Shown here: positions 24,296-32,605 of the stretch, piece after piece | Position numbering within the stretch: the stretch's first letter is position 1 | Layout: every line of letters starts with the position of its first letter | Assembly (NCBI GenBank): GCA_002841995.1 | Contig: PHBS01000012.1 | Span: 1-40,264, forward strand | Source of the DNA: Chloroflexi bacterium HGW-Chloroflexi-8 | GTDB taxonomy: Bacteria > Chloroflexota > Anaerolineae > Anaerolineales > Anaerolineaceae | DNA length: 40,264 bases | Direction of reading: 5' to 3' | Notes under the pieces: generated by a model | The model's database searches: none | What the model saw: only the letters and a program-made list of their open reading frames with translations | Told to the model about the DNA's origin: nothing | Translations under genes and position numbers: made by a program

Positions 24296-25315
24296 ATGGT
24301 TAATCCTTCTTTACAATTGACACCAGAAATATTAGTCCCGCGAATCGGTGACATCCTTGTCGATCGTGGAATGATAAGTCAGGAAAGTTTAAATAACGCC
24401 GTATTACTGCAAAAAGAGTTCGAAAAAGAGGGTAAATCACAACTTTTAGGACAAATTCTAGTTAATTTGCAATTAATTGACCAAATTACTTTGGATCAAA
24501 TCATCACTGAACAAATCATAAATTTAAAATCCGCTTTGGAAGATAGCAATCATAATCTCGAAAATCGAGTATTCGAAAGAACCAAGGAACTTGAAGCCGC
24601 ATTTGAAGAGATTAATAAATTAAGTAAAATCAAATCAAACTTAATTTCAAATATTTCTCACGAATTAAGAACCCCTATCACACACATCAAAGGATATTTA
24701 GACTTATTTGCTTCAGGTGACTTTGGACGTTTTACCGATGAACAAGCCAAGGTTATTCAGATTTTAATTGGGGCTACTGACAGGCTGGAAAAATTAATAG
24801 ATGAATTGATAATGTTTACGGTTGGTGAAAATGAAGACATCAATTTATCTTTCATTGAATTTAATATTCTTGATACTGTAAAACATACTATCAATAAATT
24901 TAAATTAAAAAATCCGGGACGTAAAATTAATTTGATTTCACCTTTGATGGATGAAATGGTTTTAGTTCGAGCTGATAAAAGAAAAATCGAATGGGTTATC
25001 GACCACCTTCTTGAAAATGCAAGCAAATTTTCAGCACCTGAATCTCCAATTTCTTTGTCTTTAGAGATTAAACAGGACTCAGTAATTTTCTCGATTCAAG
25101 ACCAGGGTATTGGAATAAGTGAAAATAAAATAACGGAAATATTCGAATCCTTTCACCAGCTTGATGGCTCCTCAACACGAAAATATGGGGGTATCGGATT
25201 AGGTTTGGCGTTAGCCCAAAAAATCCTTCTCGCGCATTCCAGTAAAATCAATGTCCACTCAGAAATTGGAGTCGGCAGCAAATTTGATTTTTCTCTCAAA
25301 AGATTGATAAAATAA
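24296..25315 (+). CDS. Histidine kinase with MshEN-like N-terminal domain
   Basis: 339 residues, no transmembrane segment. Residues about 14-70 (RIGDILVDRGMISQESLNNAVLLQ and then LLGQILVNLQLI) match the repeat pattern of the T2SSE N-terminal/MshEN domain, known in other proteins to bind cyclic di-GMP. A coiled coil (about 75-112) leads to the HisKA H-box ISNISHELRTP with His122, then the HATPase domain: N-box HLLENASKFS, G1 DQGIGIS, F-box SFHQLDGSS and G2 GGIGLGLALAQ. It should be a cytoplasmic kinase sensing an internal signal. The next kinase gene starts 3 nt later. Confidence 0.9.
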   Translation: MVNPSLQLTPEILVPRIGDILVDRGMISQESLNNAVLLQKEFEKEGKSQLLGQILVNLQLIDQITLDQIITEQIINLKSALEDSNHNLENRVFERTKELEAAFEEINKLSKIKSNLISNISHELRTPITHIKGYLDLFASGDFGRFTDEQAKVIQILIGATDRLEKLIDELIMFTVGENEDINLSFIEFNILDTVKHTINKFKLKNPGRKINLISPLMDEMVLVRADKRKIEWVIDHLLENASKFSAPESPISLSLEIKQDSVIFSIQDQGIGISENKITEIFESFHQLDGSSTRKYGGIGLGLALAQKILLAHSSKINVHSEIGVGSKFDFSLKRLIK

Positions 25316-25318
25316 GAT

Positions 25319-26509
25319 ATGACTGAATCGCTTCAACCTATCGAACCCCAGACTCTTTATTCTCTAAGCCAAATTTGTTGGACAGCATCGAATTGGAAAT
25401 CAGCTCTAGATGAAATTGTGACTAAAATCCGTCCCTTTTTTATCTTTGACAATATTGCTGTTTATTTATCAGATAAATCCGAGTCTAATCTGGAAGTATC
25501 GTATGCGAAAGCGACCGGGAGGGGGAAATCCAAAGAAGCTGATGTAGCCTGGGGAGAGAGTATTTCTTTAGAAGCAATTCGGCAAAGTAAGACTATCCTT
25601 CAAATCCCGGAAGATTCAGAAATTGAGCGGTTCAACCGGCCATTCCTTTTAGGGATTCCTTTACAATCCAGAAACTCAAAATTTGGAGTAGTGGTCTTTA
25701 TCAGGTTTGGTAGCCCGGAATTTTCACAAGAACAAATTAATTTTGCTGAATTTATGGTTCATCAAATCTCTTCCATGATTTTGAGACAAGAACATGAAAA
25801 AATGATTGAAAAATTGGAAGATCATATCAAAACGTTACAAATCCAGGAAGATTTTATATCTACACTTTCACATGAGCTTAAAAACCCTATAGGTTTTATA
25901 AAAGGGTACACAACAACGTTGTTAAGAAAAGATACTTCCTGGGATCGTGAGACTCAGTTCGAATTTTTGAATATTATTGACCAAGAAACCGACCGGTTAA
26001 AGGATTTAATCGATAATTTATTGGATTCATCAAAACTACAATCCGGTAAAGCAAATCTGAATTTTCAAGTCCTTCGTTTGGATGCTTTATTAAATGATGT
26101 AATTTCTCATTCACGAATGGTTCATCCAGATTTGGAAATCTATCTGGACATTCGACAGGAACTACCCAACTTACAAGGTGATCCCCGCAGACTTAAACAG
26201 GTATTTGATAATTTAATTTCAAATTCTTATAAATACGCTCCTGGTACAGTCATTAAGATACGGGTTTACAAAGAACAATCAGGTATTTCAATAGATTTTC
26301 GAGACTTTGGTCCTGGGATCCCCACTGCCGAATTGGAAAAGGTTTTCGATCGATTTTATCGAATTGAAAAATCAGTCAGTGAAATACATGGCTCAGGATT
26401 GGGACTCTTTATTTGCAAAAAAATTATTGAGGCTCATCAAGGACAAATTAGCGCTACATCAATTTTAGGAAAAGGGACAACTATTCATATTTTCTTACCG
26501 ATCACGTAA
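25319..26509 (+). CDS. GAF-domain sensor histidine kinase
   Basis: 396 residues, soluble. An N-terminal GAF-like domain (about 14-155; SLSQICWTASNWKSALDEIV up to FAEFMVHQISSMIL) is followed by a short coiled coil, the HisKA H-box STLSHELKNPIGFIKG with His185, and the HATPase domain with N-box VFDNLISNSYKYA, G1 DFGPGIP and G2 GSGLGLFICKKII. The ligand of the GAF domain is unknown. It sits between a second soluble kinase and an OmpR-type regulator, so the two kinases may feed one regulator or form a heteromeric sensor. Confidence 0.93.
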   Translation: MTESLQPIEPQTLYSLSQICWTASNWKSALDEIVTKIRPFFIFDNIAVYLSDKSESNLEVSYAKATGRGKSKEADVAWGESISLEAIRQSKTILQIPEDSEIERFNRPFLLGIPLQSRNSKFGVVVFIRFGSPEFSQEQINFAEFMVHQISSMILRQEHEKMIEKLEDHIKTLQIQEDFISTLSHELKNPIGFIKGYTTTLLRKDTSWDRETQFEFLNIIDQETDRLKDLIDNLLDSSKLQSGKANLNFQVLRLDALLNDVISHSRMVHPDLEIYLDIRQELPNLQGDPRRLKQVFDNLISNSYKYAPGTVIKIRVYKEQSGISIDFRDFGPGIPTAELEKVFDRFYRIEKSVSEIHGSGLGLFICKKIIEAHQGQISATSILGKGTTIHIFLPIT

Positions 26510-26541
26510 CAACGTATATGAATAAAAGATTGGAGAAACGA

Positions 26542-27246
26542 ATGTCAAGAAATTTAAGAATCCTGATTGTAGATGATGAACAACTTTATCGTCATCTCGT
26601 AAAAGTGAATCTTGAATCTGAGGGTTATGAAGTCATCACAGCAACTAATGGGGAAGAGTGCTTAGAAATCGTATCCAATAAACATCCGGATTTGGTCATA
26701 CTTGATGTAATGATGCCCAAATTGGATGGTTTTTCTGCCCTTGATAGAATTCGTCAATTTAGTCAGGTCCCGATTATTATGTTAACTGGGAAAAATGAAG
26801 AACAGGATCGAGTAAGAGGATTAAATTCAGGAGCTGATGATTATGTGTCCAAGCCATTTTCAGCAACAGAACTGATTGCGCGTGTAAAAGCAGTCTTGCG
26901 ACGTTCTGCAAATGAAGATCAAGGTATTTCAAACCGGTATTTTACGCATGATGATCTAAAAATTGATTTGGCTCGTGCAGAAGTATGGCGTGAAGATACA
27001 CCGATATATCTATCAGCAACAGAATATAAGTTATTGATTCAATTTGCACACAATGTGGGAAAAGTCATGGCTGCAGAAGAACTATTAAGTGCAATTTGGG
27101 GACCTCAATATCGCGATGACAAAGAAATCCTTTGGGTGAGTATTGCCCGATTGAGACAAAAACTCGAAAAAGACCCTCATACTCCCAAACATATTGTCAC
27201 TAGATCGGGTTTGGGTTATTTAATGCCGCCTAACGAACCCAATTAA
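26542..27246 (+). CDS. OmpR/PhoB-family response regulator
   Basis: 234 residues from ATG 26542. Receiver domain: acidic pair DDE near 11-13, phospho-acceptor Asp55 in VILDVMMPK, Thr in IIMLTGK and Lys in DYVSKPFS. The C-terminal winged helix (about 130-230) shows LSATEYKLLIQFAHNVGKVMAAEELLSAIWG and the DNA-recognition part ILWVSIARLRQKLE. I prefer ATG 26542 over the track's 26518 because GGAG lies 6 nt before it, and the receiver fold begins at RILIVDD. It is the likely partner of one or both upstream kinases; its targets cannot be read here. Confidence 0.94.
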   Translation: MSRNLRILIVDDEQLYRHLVKVNLESEGYEVITATNGEECLEIVSNKHPDLVILDVMMPKLDGFSALDRIRQFSQVPIIMLTGKNEEQDRVRGLNSGADDYVSKPFSATELIARVKAVLRRSANEDQGISNRYFTHDDLKIDLARAEVWREDTPIYLSATEYKLLIQFAHNVGKVMAAEELLSAIWGPQYRDDKEILWVSIARLRQKLEKDPHTPKHIVTRSGLGYLMPPNEPN

Positions 27247-27273
27247 TTGACTGACCTTAGGAGAGAGGTATAA

Positions 27274-27570
27274 ATGGTTACTCAATACGACGAAAAAGGT
27301 AAGATTTTTACTTCGATAATCACCAAAAAACCTGCTGAAGTTATAATTTATACACTTCTCCACAAAATAACAGGCGTTGTTCATTATCGACCCGATAACC
27401 GATTAATTGATGAGCTTAATTCGACTAATCATTTTTTAGCCGTAACGAATGGAAAAGTATATGATCAAAACAACAACTTGTTATATCATTCAGATTTCAT
27501 AACGATAAATACAAGCCAAATAATTTGGGTAATTCCTTTTGATGAGTTAAAACAGGATCAGGTTGAATGA
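27274..27570 (+). CDS. Small conserved protein preceding cpaF, possibly DUF6812-like
   Basis: 98 residues, soluble and beta-rich with no membrane segment. The sequence pattern YDEKGKIFTSIITKKPAEVII, GVVHYRPDNRLIDELN, HFLAVTNGKVYD and IIWVIPFDEL looks like a compact beta-barrel fold, and I think it belongs to a DUF6812-type family, but I am not sure of that number. A strong SD (TAGGAGAGAGG) precedes the ATG. Its stop overlaps the cpaF start by 4 nt (ATGA), so it is translated with the secretion ATPase and may regulate or accompany it. Confidence 0.8.
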   Translation: MVTQYDEKGKIFTSIITKKPAEVIIYTLLHKITGVVHYRPDNRLIDELNSTNHFLAVTNGKVYDQNNNLLYHSDFITINTSQIIWVIPFDELKQDQVE

Positions 27571-28886
27571 CAAACTCCAATTCAGTTTCAATTCAATCTC
27601 CAGAGATTGTAAAATTAAAACAACATCTTGGAATGATCATCTATCGAGAATTAGAAGAGAAAAAACCTCCCTTAAAGGATAGAGAAGATTTTGTTAAAAA
27701 GATACTGGCTCAAGCATACGATTCATTAAGTATCAATTTAGCTCCTACTTTAAAAGAACAACTTTTTAGAGATATTTTAGATGAAATCTTAGGTTTTGGA
27801 CCGCTTCAACCACTCCTTGAAGACCCATCAATTAGTGAAGTGATGGTAAATGGTCCAAACAGTGTGTACATAGAACAAAAAGGAAAGCTCAAGAAAACAA
27901 ACGTTCGATTCGATAATGATGAAGCAGTCATGCATTTGATCGAAAAAATTATCTTACCATTGGGTAGAAGAATTGATTCGGATACTCCAACAGTTGATGC
28001 CCGGTTACCTGATGGTTCGCGCGTAAATGCGATTATTCCTCCTGTCGCAGTTGATGGACCTTCAATCACAATTCGAAAATTCGAAAAAGGCCGTCTTTCG
28101 ATCGATCAACTCATTGAATACAATTCTATTACCAGGAATATGGCTAACCTGGTTCAAGCTTGTGTTATTTCAAGACTAAATATCATTATTTCCGGTGGAA
28201 CTGGATCGGGTAAAACGACATTATTAAATGTACTTTCGAGTTTTATTCCTGAAGATGAAAGAATAGTGACAATTGAAGACGCAGCAGAATTACGTTTACA
28301 ACAGGATCATATTGTCCGTCTCGAGACAAAATCTCCTGATCTTGAAGGTAAACATGCAGTAACCATTCGTGATCTCGTCAGAAATTCATTGCGCATGAGA
28401 CCTGATCGAATTGTTGTTGGTGAGGTTCGAGGAGGAGAAGCTCTTGATATGTTACAAGCCATGAATACGGGCCATGATGGTTCACTAACCACATTACATG
28501 CTAACTCACCTCGTGATGCCCTTTCAAGACTGGAAACAATGAGTCTTATGGCTGGTATGGAACTCCCTTTAAAAGTAATTAGGGAGCAAATCGCTAGTGC
28601 AATTGATTTGATAATCCAACAATCAAGAATGAAAGATGGAAGTCGAAAAGTCACCTCAGTGACTGAGGTCTCGGGTATGGAAGGTGACACAATCGTCATG
28701 ACAGAGATATTTAAATTTGAATACACAGGTATATCACCAGAAGGTGAAGTCTTGGGGAGTCTGTTGCCAACAGGAATTCGCCCATTTTTTACCCAGCGAT
28801 TAGAACAAAATGGATTCAAATTAGGTCCAGAGGTGTTTGGTGCTAATCTTGCTCAAATGTTATCAGGATCACGTACGAGAAGATAA
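27567..28886 (+). CDS. cpaF: CpaF/TadA-type secretion ATPase
   Basis: 439 residues, type II/IV secretion ATPase family, the hexameric motor that powers tight-adherence (Flp) pili. N-terminal domain about 1-190 ([47 protein letters not shown]); RecA-like domain with Walker [13 protein letters not shown] (about 209-220), Asp box [11 protein letters not shown], Walker [17 protein letters not shown] and His box [16 protein letters not shown]. It is complete. The usual partners (tadB, tadC, pilin, CpaE, CpaB) are not in this window; downstream genes are a HTH and a TPR protein. Confidence 0.94.
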   Translation: MTNSNSVSIQSPEIVKLKQHLGMIIYRELEEKKPPLKDREDFVKKILAQAYDSLSINLAPTLKEQLFRDILDEILGFGPLQPLLEDPSISEVMVNGPNSVYIEQKGKLKKTNVRFDNDEAVMHLIEKIILPLGRRIDSDTPTVDARLPDGSRVNAIIPPVAVDGPSITIRKFEKGRLSIDQLIEYNSITRNMANLVQACVISRLNIIISGGTGSGKTTLLNVLSSFIPEDERIVTIEDAAELRLQQDHIVRLETKSPDLEGKHAVTIRDLVRNSLRMRPDRIVVGEVRGGEALDMLQAMNTGHDGSLTTLHANSPRDALSRLETMSLMAGMELPLKVIREQIASAIDLIIQQSRMKDGSRKVTSVTEVSGMEGDTIVMTEIFKFEYTGISPEGEVLGSLLPTGIRPFFTQRLEQNGFKLGPEVFGANLAQMLSGSRTRR

Positions 28887-28897
28887 TAATTTATAAA

Positions 28898-28906
28898 TGC
28901 TATAAT
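28898..28906 (+). promoter_or_regulatory. Extended -10 promoter of the HTH-TPR-GNAT run
   Basis: TGCTATAAT is an extended -10, predicting a start near 28913 and a leader of about 36 nt with GGGAG as SD. No -35 is needed or seen. It lies 11 nt after the cpaF stop. Confidence 0.7.
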
Positions 28907-28948
28907 CTTATTTGAAATTCAATTCCAGGTTAATGGGAGATGCCACAT

Positions 28949-29629
28949 ATGAAAGATCAAAATCTCTATATTCAAATCAGGTCAAAAAAACTTGGCCTAT
29001 TAATTTATGATGCGCGATTAGCCTCCGGAAAGACTCTTGAAGATTGCGTGAATATGACCGGGATTCCCATGGAACGATTATCAGATATTGAAGCTGGAAA
29101 GGTATCACCAACACTCCCCGAACTTGAAATCATTTCTTTTCTTTATAAGATTCCTCTTGAACATTTTTGGGGTGATGAAGTTCTCAGTGAAATAGATTTA
29201 GAAGCACAAACAAAAAAATATAAGCAATTAATGTCAATTCGCCATAGAGTAATTGCAGCAAATATTAAGGGTTTTCTGGATGACAAAGGATTATTAGAAG
29301 AAGATTTTGCCAAATTAGTTGGTTTAGATATCAATGTTTTTCAGGAGTACCTGCTAAGTGAAAAAGAAATCCCGATTCCAGTTCTGGAAATAATTGCAAA
29401 GGGATTGGATCATAGAATTGAAGACTTCTTTGATACCCAGGGAATCGTAGGAAATTGGCGCACTGAATTAATAGAAACCCAAAGAATAAAAGCTATTCCG
29501 GAAGAACTGAGAGAGTTCATTTCCAAACCAATTAATGTCCCTTATATTGAACTTGCCATTCGATTAAGCGAATTGGACGTAAATAAATTACGATCCGTTG
29601 CAGAGGGTCTCCTTGAGATAACTTTGTAA
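28949..29629 (+). CDS. XRE-type helix-turn-helix protein
   Basis: About 226 residues from the second ATG. Near the N-terminus (about 10-65) an XRE-like HTH is visible: LGLLIYDARLASGKTLEDCVNMTGIPMERLSDIEAGKVSPTLPELEIISFLYKIP. A second, more divergent HTH-like repeat follows (about 92-150; IKGFLDDKGLLEEDFAKLVGLDINVFQEYLLSEKEIPIPVLEIIAKGL), so the protein may carry two DNA-binding units in tandem. No sensor domain is evident. ATG 28949 is preferred to 28940 because GGGAG lies 9 nt before it and would overlap the earlier start. It is first in a run with a TPR protein and a GNAT; its own promoter separates it from cpaF. Confidence 0.85.
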   Translation: MKDQNLYIQIRSKKLGLLIYDARLASGKTLEDCVNMTGIPMERLSDIEAGKVSPTLPELEIISFLYKIPLEHFWGDEVLSEIDLEAQTKKYKQLMSIRHRVIAANIKGFLDDKGLLEEDFAKLVGLDINVFQEYLLSEKEIPIPVLEIIAKGLDHRIEDFFDTQGIVGNWRTELIETQRIKAIPEELREFISKPINVPYIELAIRLSELDVNKLRSVAEGLLEITL

Positions 29630-29633
29630 AAAA

Positions 29634-30164
29634 ATGGAAAATTCGAGTCTCAAATTAAAAGCGGAATCAAATTACAACGAAAAAAAATATTCTGAAGCTG
29701 CCCAAAATTATCTTGAGTTGGCTAATCAGTCTTCCCAGGAAGGTAATGAGATTCAAGCAGCAGAATTTAAGAACAATGCCAGTGTCGCTTTCTTATTGGC
29801 AGGGAACTGTCAGGCTGCTTATGAATCTTCATTCCAAACAGATTTGGTTTTCTTAAAAGCTGGAAACCAGAAATTTGCAGGTATGTCGCTTGGTAATCAA
29901 GCTGCGGCACTTGAGGAATTAGGGAAAAATAAAGAAGCACTAGAATTGTTCGAAAAAGGTGCTCAATTTTTAAAAGAAGCTGGAGAAAATGATCTTCGGG
30001 CGTATATTCTTAAACGGATATCCGCAATCAAATTAAAACAGGGACACCATTTAGAGGCATTAGCAACCATGGATAATGCCCTCGATAACGTAAATTCTCT
30101 TTCCAAAAAAGAAAGATTTCTGAAAAGACTTTCTAACTTTGTTTTTAAACTCATTCGAGGTTAG
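29634..30164 (+). CDS. Tetratricopeptide-repeat protein
   Basis: 176 residues of helical TPR-like repeats: YNEKKYSEAAQNYLELANQS, EIQAAEFKNNASVAFLLAGN, QKFAGMSLGNQAAALEELGKNKEALELFEKGAQFLKE and LRAYILKRISAIKLKQGHHLEALATMDNAL. No signal peptide or catalytic domain; it should be a cytoplasmic protein-protein adaptor. It begins 4 nt after the HTH gene stop and ends 3 nt before the GNAT start, so the three are translated as a unit. Partner unknown. Confidence 0.87.
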   Translation: MENSSLKLKAESNYNEKKYSEAAQNYLELANQSSQEGNEIQAAEFKNNASVAFLLAGNCQAAYESSFQTDLVFLKAGNQKFAGMSLGNQAAALEELGKNKEALELFEKGAQFLKEAGENDLRAYILKRISAIKLKQGHHLEALATMDNALDNVNSLSKKERFLKRLSNFVFKLIRG

Positions 30165-30167
30165 ATC

Positions 30168-31031
30168 TTGTGCTCCAATATGCATAATGGAATCGAAATC
30201 CGCCAGGCAAGTTTTGAAGATTACGTTCCACTGGCGAACTTTTTATCTTTTGAATATTTCGTTCACCGACATTTAGATTGGCGTACATCGTTGGATTGGC
30301 TTGGAAAAGAACCATTCCTTATTGCTGAATACAATCAGGAAATTATTGCCTGTTTTGCAGCGCCTAATGATGTGGCTTCAACGACTTGGGTCCGAGTATT
30401 TGCTTGTGCGAACTCATTCCCAAAAGATGAGATCTGGGATCTTTTCTTTGAAAAAGCTTTGGATATATTTGATTCCAAAATAAAAACGGTAGGTGCGCTC
30501 GGAATTTTGAATTGGTTTGTCCATATGATTGCAAAAACGAGATTCAAGCTTACTCAAGAAATTATCGTGTTGGAAAGAAGTGATTCAAGTTCTGTTGACG
30601 ATAAAATTGGGAATGAATATTTTATTCGAAAATTGGATCCTGACGATTTGCCATATGTCGTAGAACTTGATGAGTTAAGCTTTCCCCCATTATGGCAGAT
30701 GCCAATGGAGACTATGCGCCTGGCTTATCTTCAATCCGGATATTCAACTGTAATTGAAAAGGATCAACAAATTATCGGATATCAAATCACGACAGATGCT
30801 TTATCTTCAGCCCACCTGGCTCGAATCGCTGTTCGTCCTGATCTCCAGAAACGAGGTCTGGCAGGATTTTTACTCACAGATGTGATTAATTATTATCAAA
30901 AAATAGGGATTTCACGATTAACAGTCAACACTCAGAATGACAATTTTGCATCACAAATGTTATATAAAAAATTTGGATTTGAAAGATTAAATGAGCACTA
31001 TCCTGTTTACACATTCCAAATATATGAATAA
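30168..31031 (+). CDS. GNAT-family acetyltransferase, probably tandem
   Basis: 287 residues. The C-terminal half (about 148-285) is a GNAT domain: FIRKLDPDDLPYVVELDELSFPPLW, VIEKDQQIIGYQI, the acetyl-CoA motif ARIAVRPDLQKRGLAGFLL and LTVNTQNDNFASQMLYKKFGFERLNEHYPVY. The N-terminal half (IEIRQASFEDYVPLANFLSFEY, WVRVFACANSFPKDEIWDLFFEKAL) looks like a degenerate second GNAT unit. Start: TTG 30168 has GAGG 7 nt before it, whereas the in-frame ATG at 30180 has no SD; I kept TTG. The substrate is unknown. Confidence 0.87.
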   Translation: MCSNMHNGIEIRQASFEDYVPLANFLSFEYFVHRHLDWRTSLDWLGKEPFLIAEYNQEIIACFAAPNDVASTTWVRVFACANSFPKDEIWDLFFEKALDIFDSKIKTVGALGILNWFVHMIAKTRFKLTQEIIVLERSDSSSVDDKIGNEYFIRKLDPDDLPYVVELDELSFPPLWQMPMETMRLAYLQSGYSTVIEKDQQIIGYQITTDALSSAHLARIAVRPDLQKRGLAGFLLTDVINYYQKIGISRLTVNTQNDNFASQMLYKKFGFERLNEHYPVYTFQIYE

Positions 31032-31095
31032 TCCAAGAATATACTTTGCTGATGTTTTATAAAAATAACGACTGGTCTCTACCTTACAAATTCGA

Positions 31096-31124
31096 TTGAC
31101 ATCAATATATGACTATGAGAAAAT
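31096..31124 (+). promoter_or_regulatory. Probable promoter of the DsbA-like gene
   Basis: Perfect TTGACA at 31096 with GAAAAT 17 nt later. The -10 is poor (4 of 6), but the spacing is optimal and the leader would hold the TGGAGG SD before ATG 31152. Confidence 0.5.
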
Positions 31125-31151
31125 TCAGAAAAATTTGGAGGTTCTTTTTCA

Positions 31152-31832
31152 ATGGGAAAAAGGCAGGAAATTAAGAACAAAAGGCAACAAAAAGTAAAAA
31201 AACAACAAATCACTGTATTAATCATTGTTATTGGATTAGCACTTCTTATTTCAGGTTTTGTGATTTATCAATCGATTAAACCAGTTGGAGATATTAAAGC
31301 TGTCGAACCTCGAAATCATCCTCAGGCAGATGGTCTTGCCTTGGGAGATCCTACCGCGAAGATTGTTGTTGAAGAATTCTCAGACTTTCAATGTGTTGCA
31401 TGTTTTCGATTTTGGCAAAATAGCGAAACAGAATTCATTGAAAAATATGTTTCCACAGGAGATGTCTATTTCAAATACTCCCCATTTAGTTTCATCGGAG
31501 AGGAGTCATTTCAAGCTTCGGAGGCAGCATTTTGCGCCAATGACCAGGGAAAATTTTGGGAATATCACGACATGCTTTTTGGTAATTGGACCGGAGAAAA
31601 TATTGGCAATTTCAACAATAGTCGGCTGATTGCGTTTGCTAAATCGATAGGACTTAATGAAGGTGACTTTAAATCATGTCTTAATAGTAATAAATATGAT
31701 TCTGAAGTCAAACAAAGAAACGTTTTTGGAAATCAAAATAATGTAAGCGCAACACCAAGTTTTATTGTCAATGGACAACTAGTCTATTCAGACACATTGT
31801 TCTCTACGATTGATGGGTTATTAGCAAAATAA
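31152..31832 (+). CDS. Membrane-anchored DsbA/thioredoxin-4-like oxidoreductase
   Basis: 226 residues: a very basic N-terminus (KRQEIKNKRQQKVKKQQ), one transmembrane helix (about 19-39) and an extracytoplasmic thioredoxin fold of the DsbA type. EEFSDFQCVACFRFWQ carries the redox CxxC (Cys81, Cys84), and ATPSFIVNGQLV holds the cis-Pro. The helical insertion contains a further conserved-looking Cys pair (AFCANDQ and FKSCLN), which may form a structural disulfide. Such proteins oxidise or isomerise disulfides of exported proteins. No partner (VKOR or DsbB) is nearby. A terminator follows directly. Confidence 0.92.
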   Translation: MGKRQEIKNKRQQKVKKQQITVLIIVIGLALLISGFVIYQSIKPVGDIKAVEPRNHPQADGLALGDPTAKIVVEEFSDFQCVACFRFWQNSETEFIEKYVSTGDVYFKYSPFSFIGEESFQASEAAFCANDQGKFWEYHDMLFGNWTGENIGNFNNSRLIAFAKSIGLNEGDFKSCLNSNKYDSEVKQRNVFGNQNNVSATPSFIVNGQLVYSDTLFSTIDGLLAK

Positions 31833-31850
31833 ATCGGTTATTGTATTATT

Positions 31851-31892
31851 AATGACACGAAATCGGATTTGATTTCGTGTCATTATTTTATT
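31851..31892. terminator. Bidirectional intrinsic terminator
   Basis: AATGACACGAAAT and ATTTCGTGTCATT form a 13-bp perfect stem with an 8-nt loop, followed on the plus strand by ATTTTATT. It separates the convergent DsbA-like and DUF554 genes. Confidence 0.85.
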
Positions 31893-32598
31893 AATAAATT
31901 CCCAAATATTTGAATAAAAGCACAATAAAAGGGACAATTAAAAAACCTGGCAGAAAATTTGCGACCCTGATTTTCCGAATTTCTAGCAGGCTACTGACTG
32001 CCAATCCCACAAGCATTATCCCGCCTAAGGCATTTACTTCGCTTAACATCACATCCGACATAAGAAATTGTATTTGGGCGGCTAATAATGTAATAATACC
32101 CTGGTAAAGAATTACAATCACGCTAGAAAATAGAACGCCGACGCCCAGGCTGGATGCAAAAGCGATAGCGCTAATTCCATCAATTACAGCCTTGATGGCT
32201 AATGTATTAAAATCGCCAGTCAATCCATCCTGAATTGAACCCAAAATCGCCATGGGTCCAATACAATAAAGGAGTGATGTTGTCAAGAAGCCTTTGATAA
32301 ATCGATTACTATCTTCATTATTATTCTTATTAAATTTCTTTTCGAACCAAATAGCTAAAAGGCCAAGTGCTTCCTCAATTTTTAACCATTCACCCAATAA
32401 AATTCCTAAAATTAAACTCACCAAAACTACCATCGCGTTATTGGTCTGCGTAAATAATCGAATACCATAAAGCATGGTAAATAAACCTAGCGCATTCATA
32501 ATCGTTAGACGAATTTTTTCTGAAAACCGATTGCCTAATAATAGGCCAATTAAACCACCTGTAATGATTGCAAAAAAGTTTAAAATGGTTCCTGTCAT
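31891..32598 (-). CDS. DUF554 family membrane protein (YdfK-like)
   Basis: 235 residues, seven or so transmembrane helices, very hydrophobic. Family hallmarks visible: the start GTILNFFAIITGGLIGLLLGNRF, NALGLFTMLYGIRL, LVSLILGILLGEWLKIEEALGLL, FLTTSLLYCIGPMAILGSIQDGLTGDFNTLAIKAVIDGISAIAFASSLGVGVLFS and the C-terminal NALGGIMLVGLAVSSLLEIRKIRVANFLPGFLIVP. Function of DUF554 is unknown; transport has been suggested from its topology. The start lies 7 nt after the adenosyltransferase stop with no SD of its own, suggesting translational coupling. Confidence 0.93.
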   Translation of the reverse strand: MTGTILNFFAIITGGLIGLLLGNRFSEKIRLTIMNALGLFTMLYGIRLFTQTNNAMVVLVSLILGILLGEWLKIEEALGLLAIWFEKKFNKNNNEDSNRFIKGFLTTSLLYCIGPMAILGSIQDGLTGDFNTLAIKAVIDGISAIAFASSLGVGVLFSSVIVILYQGIITLLAAQIQFLMSDVMLSEVNALGGIMLVGLAVSSLLEIRKIRVANFLPGFLIVPFIVLLFKYLGIY

Positions 32599-32605
32599 AA
32601 TATTT

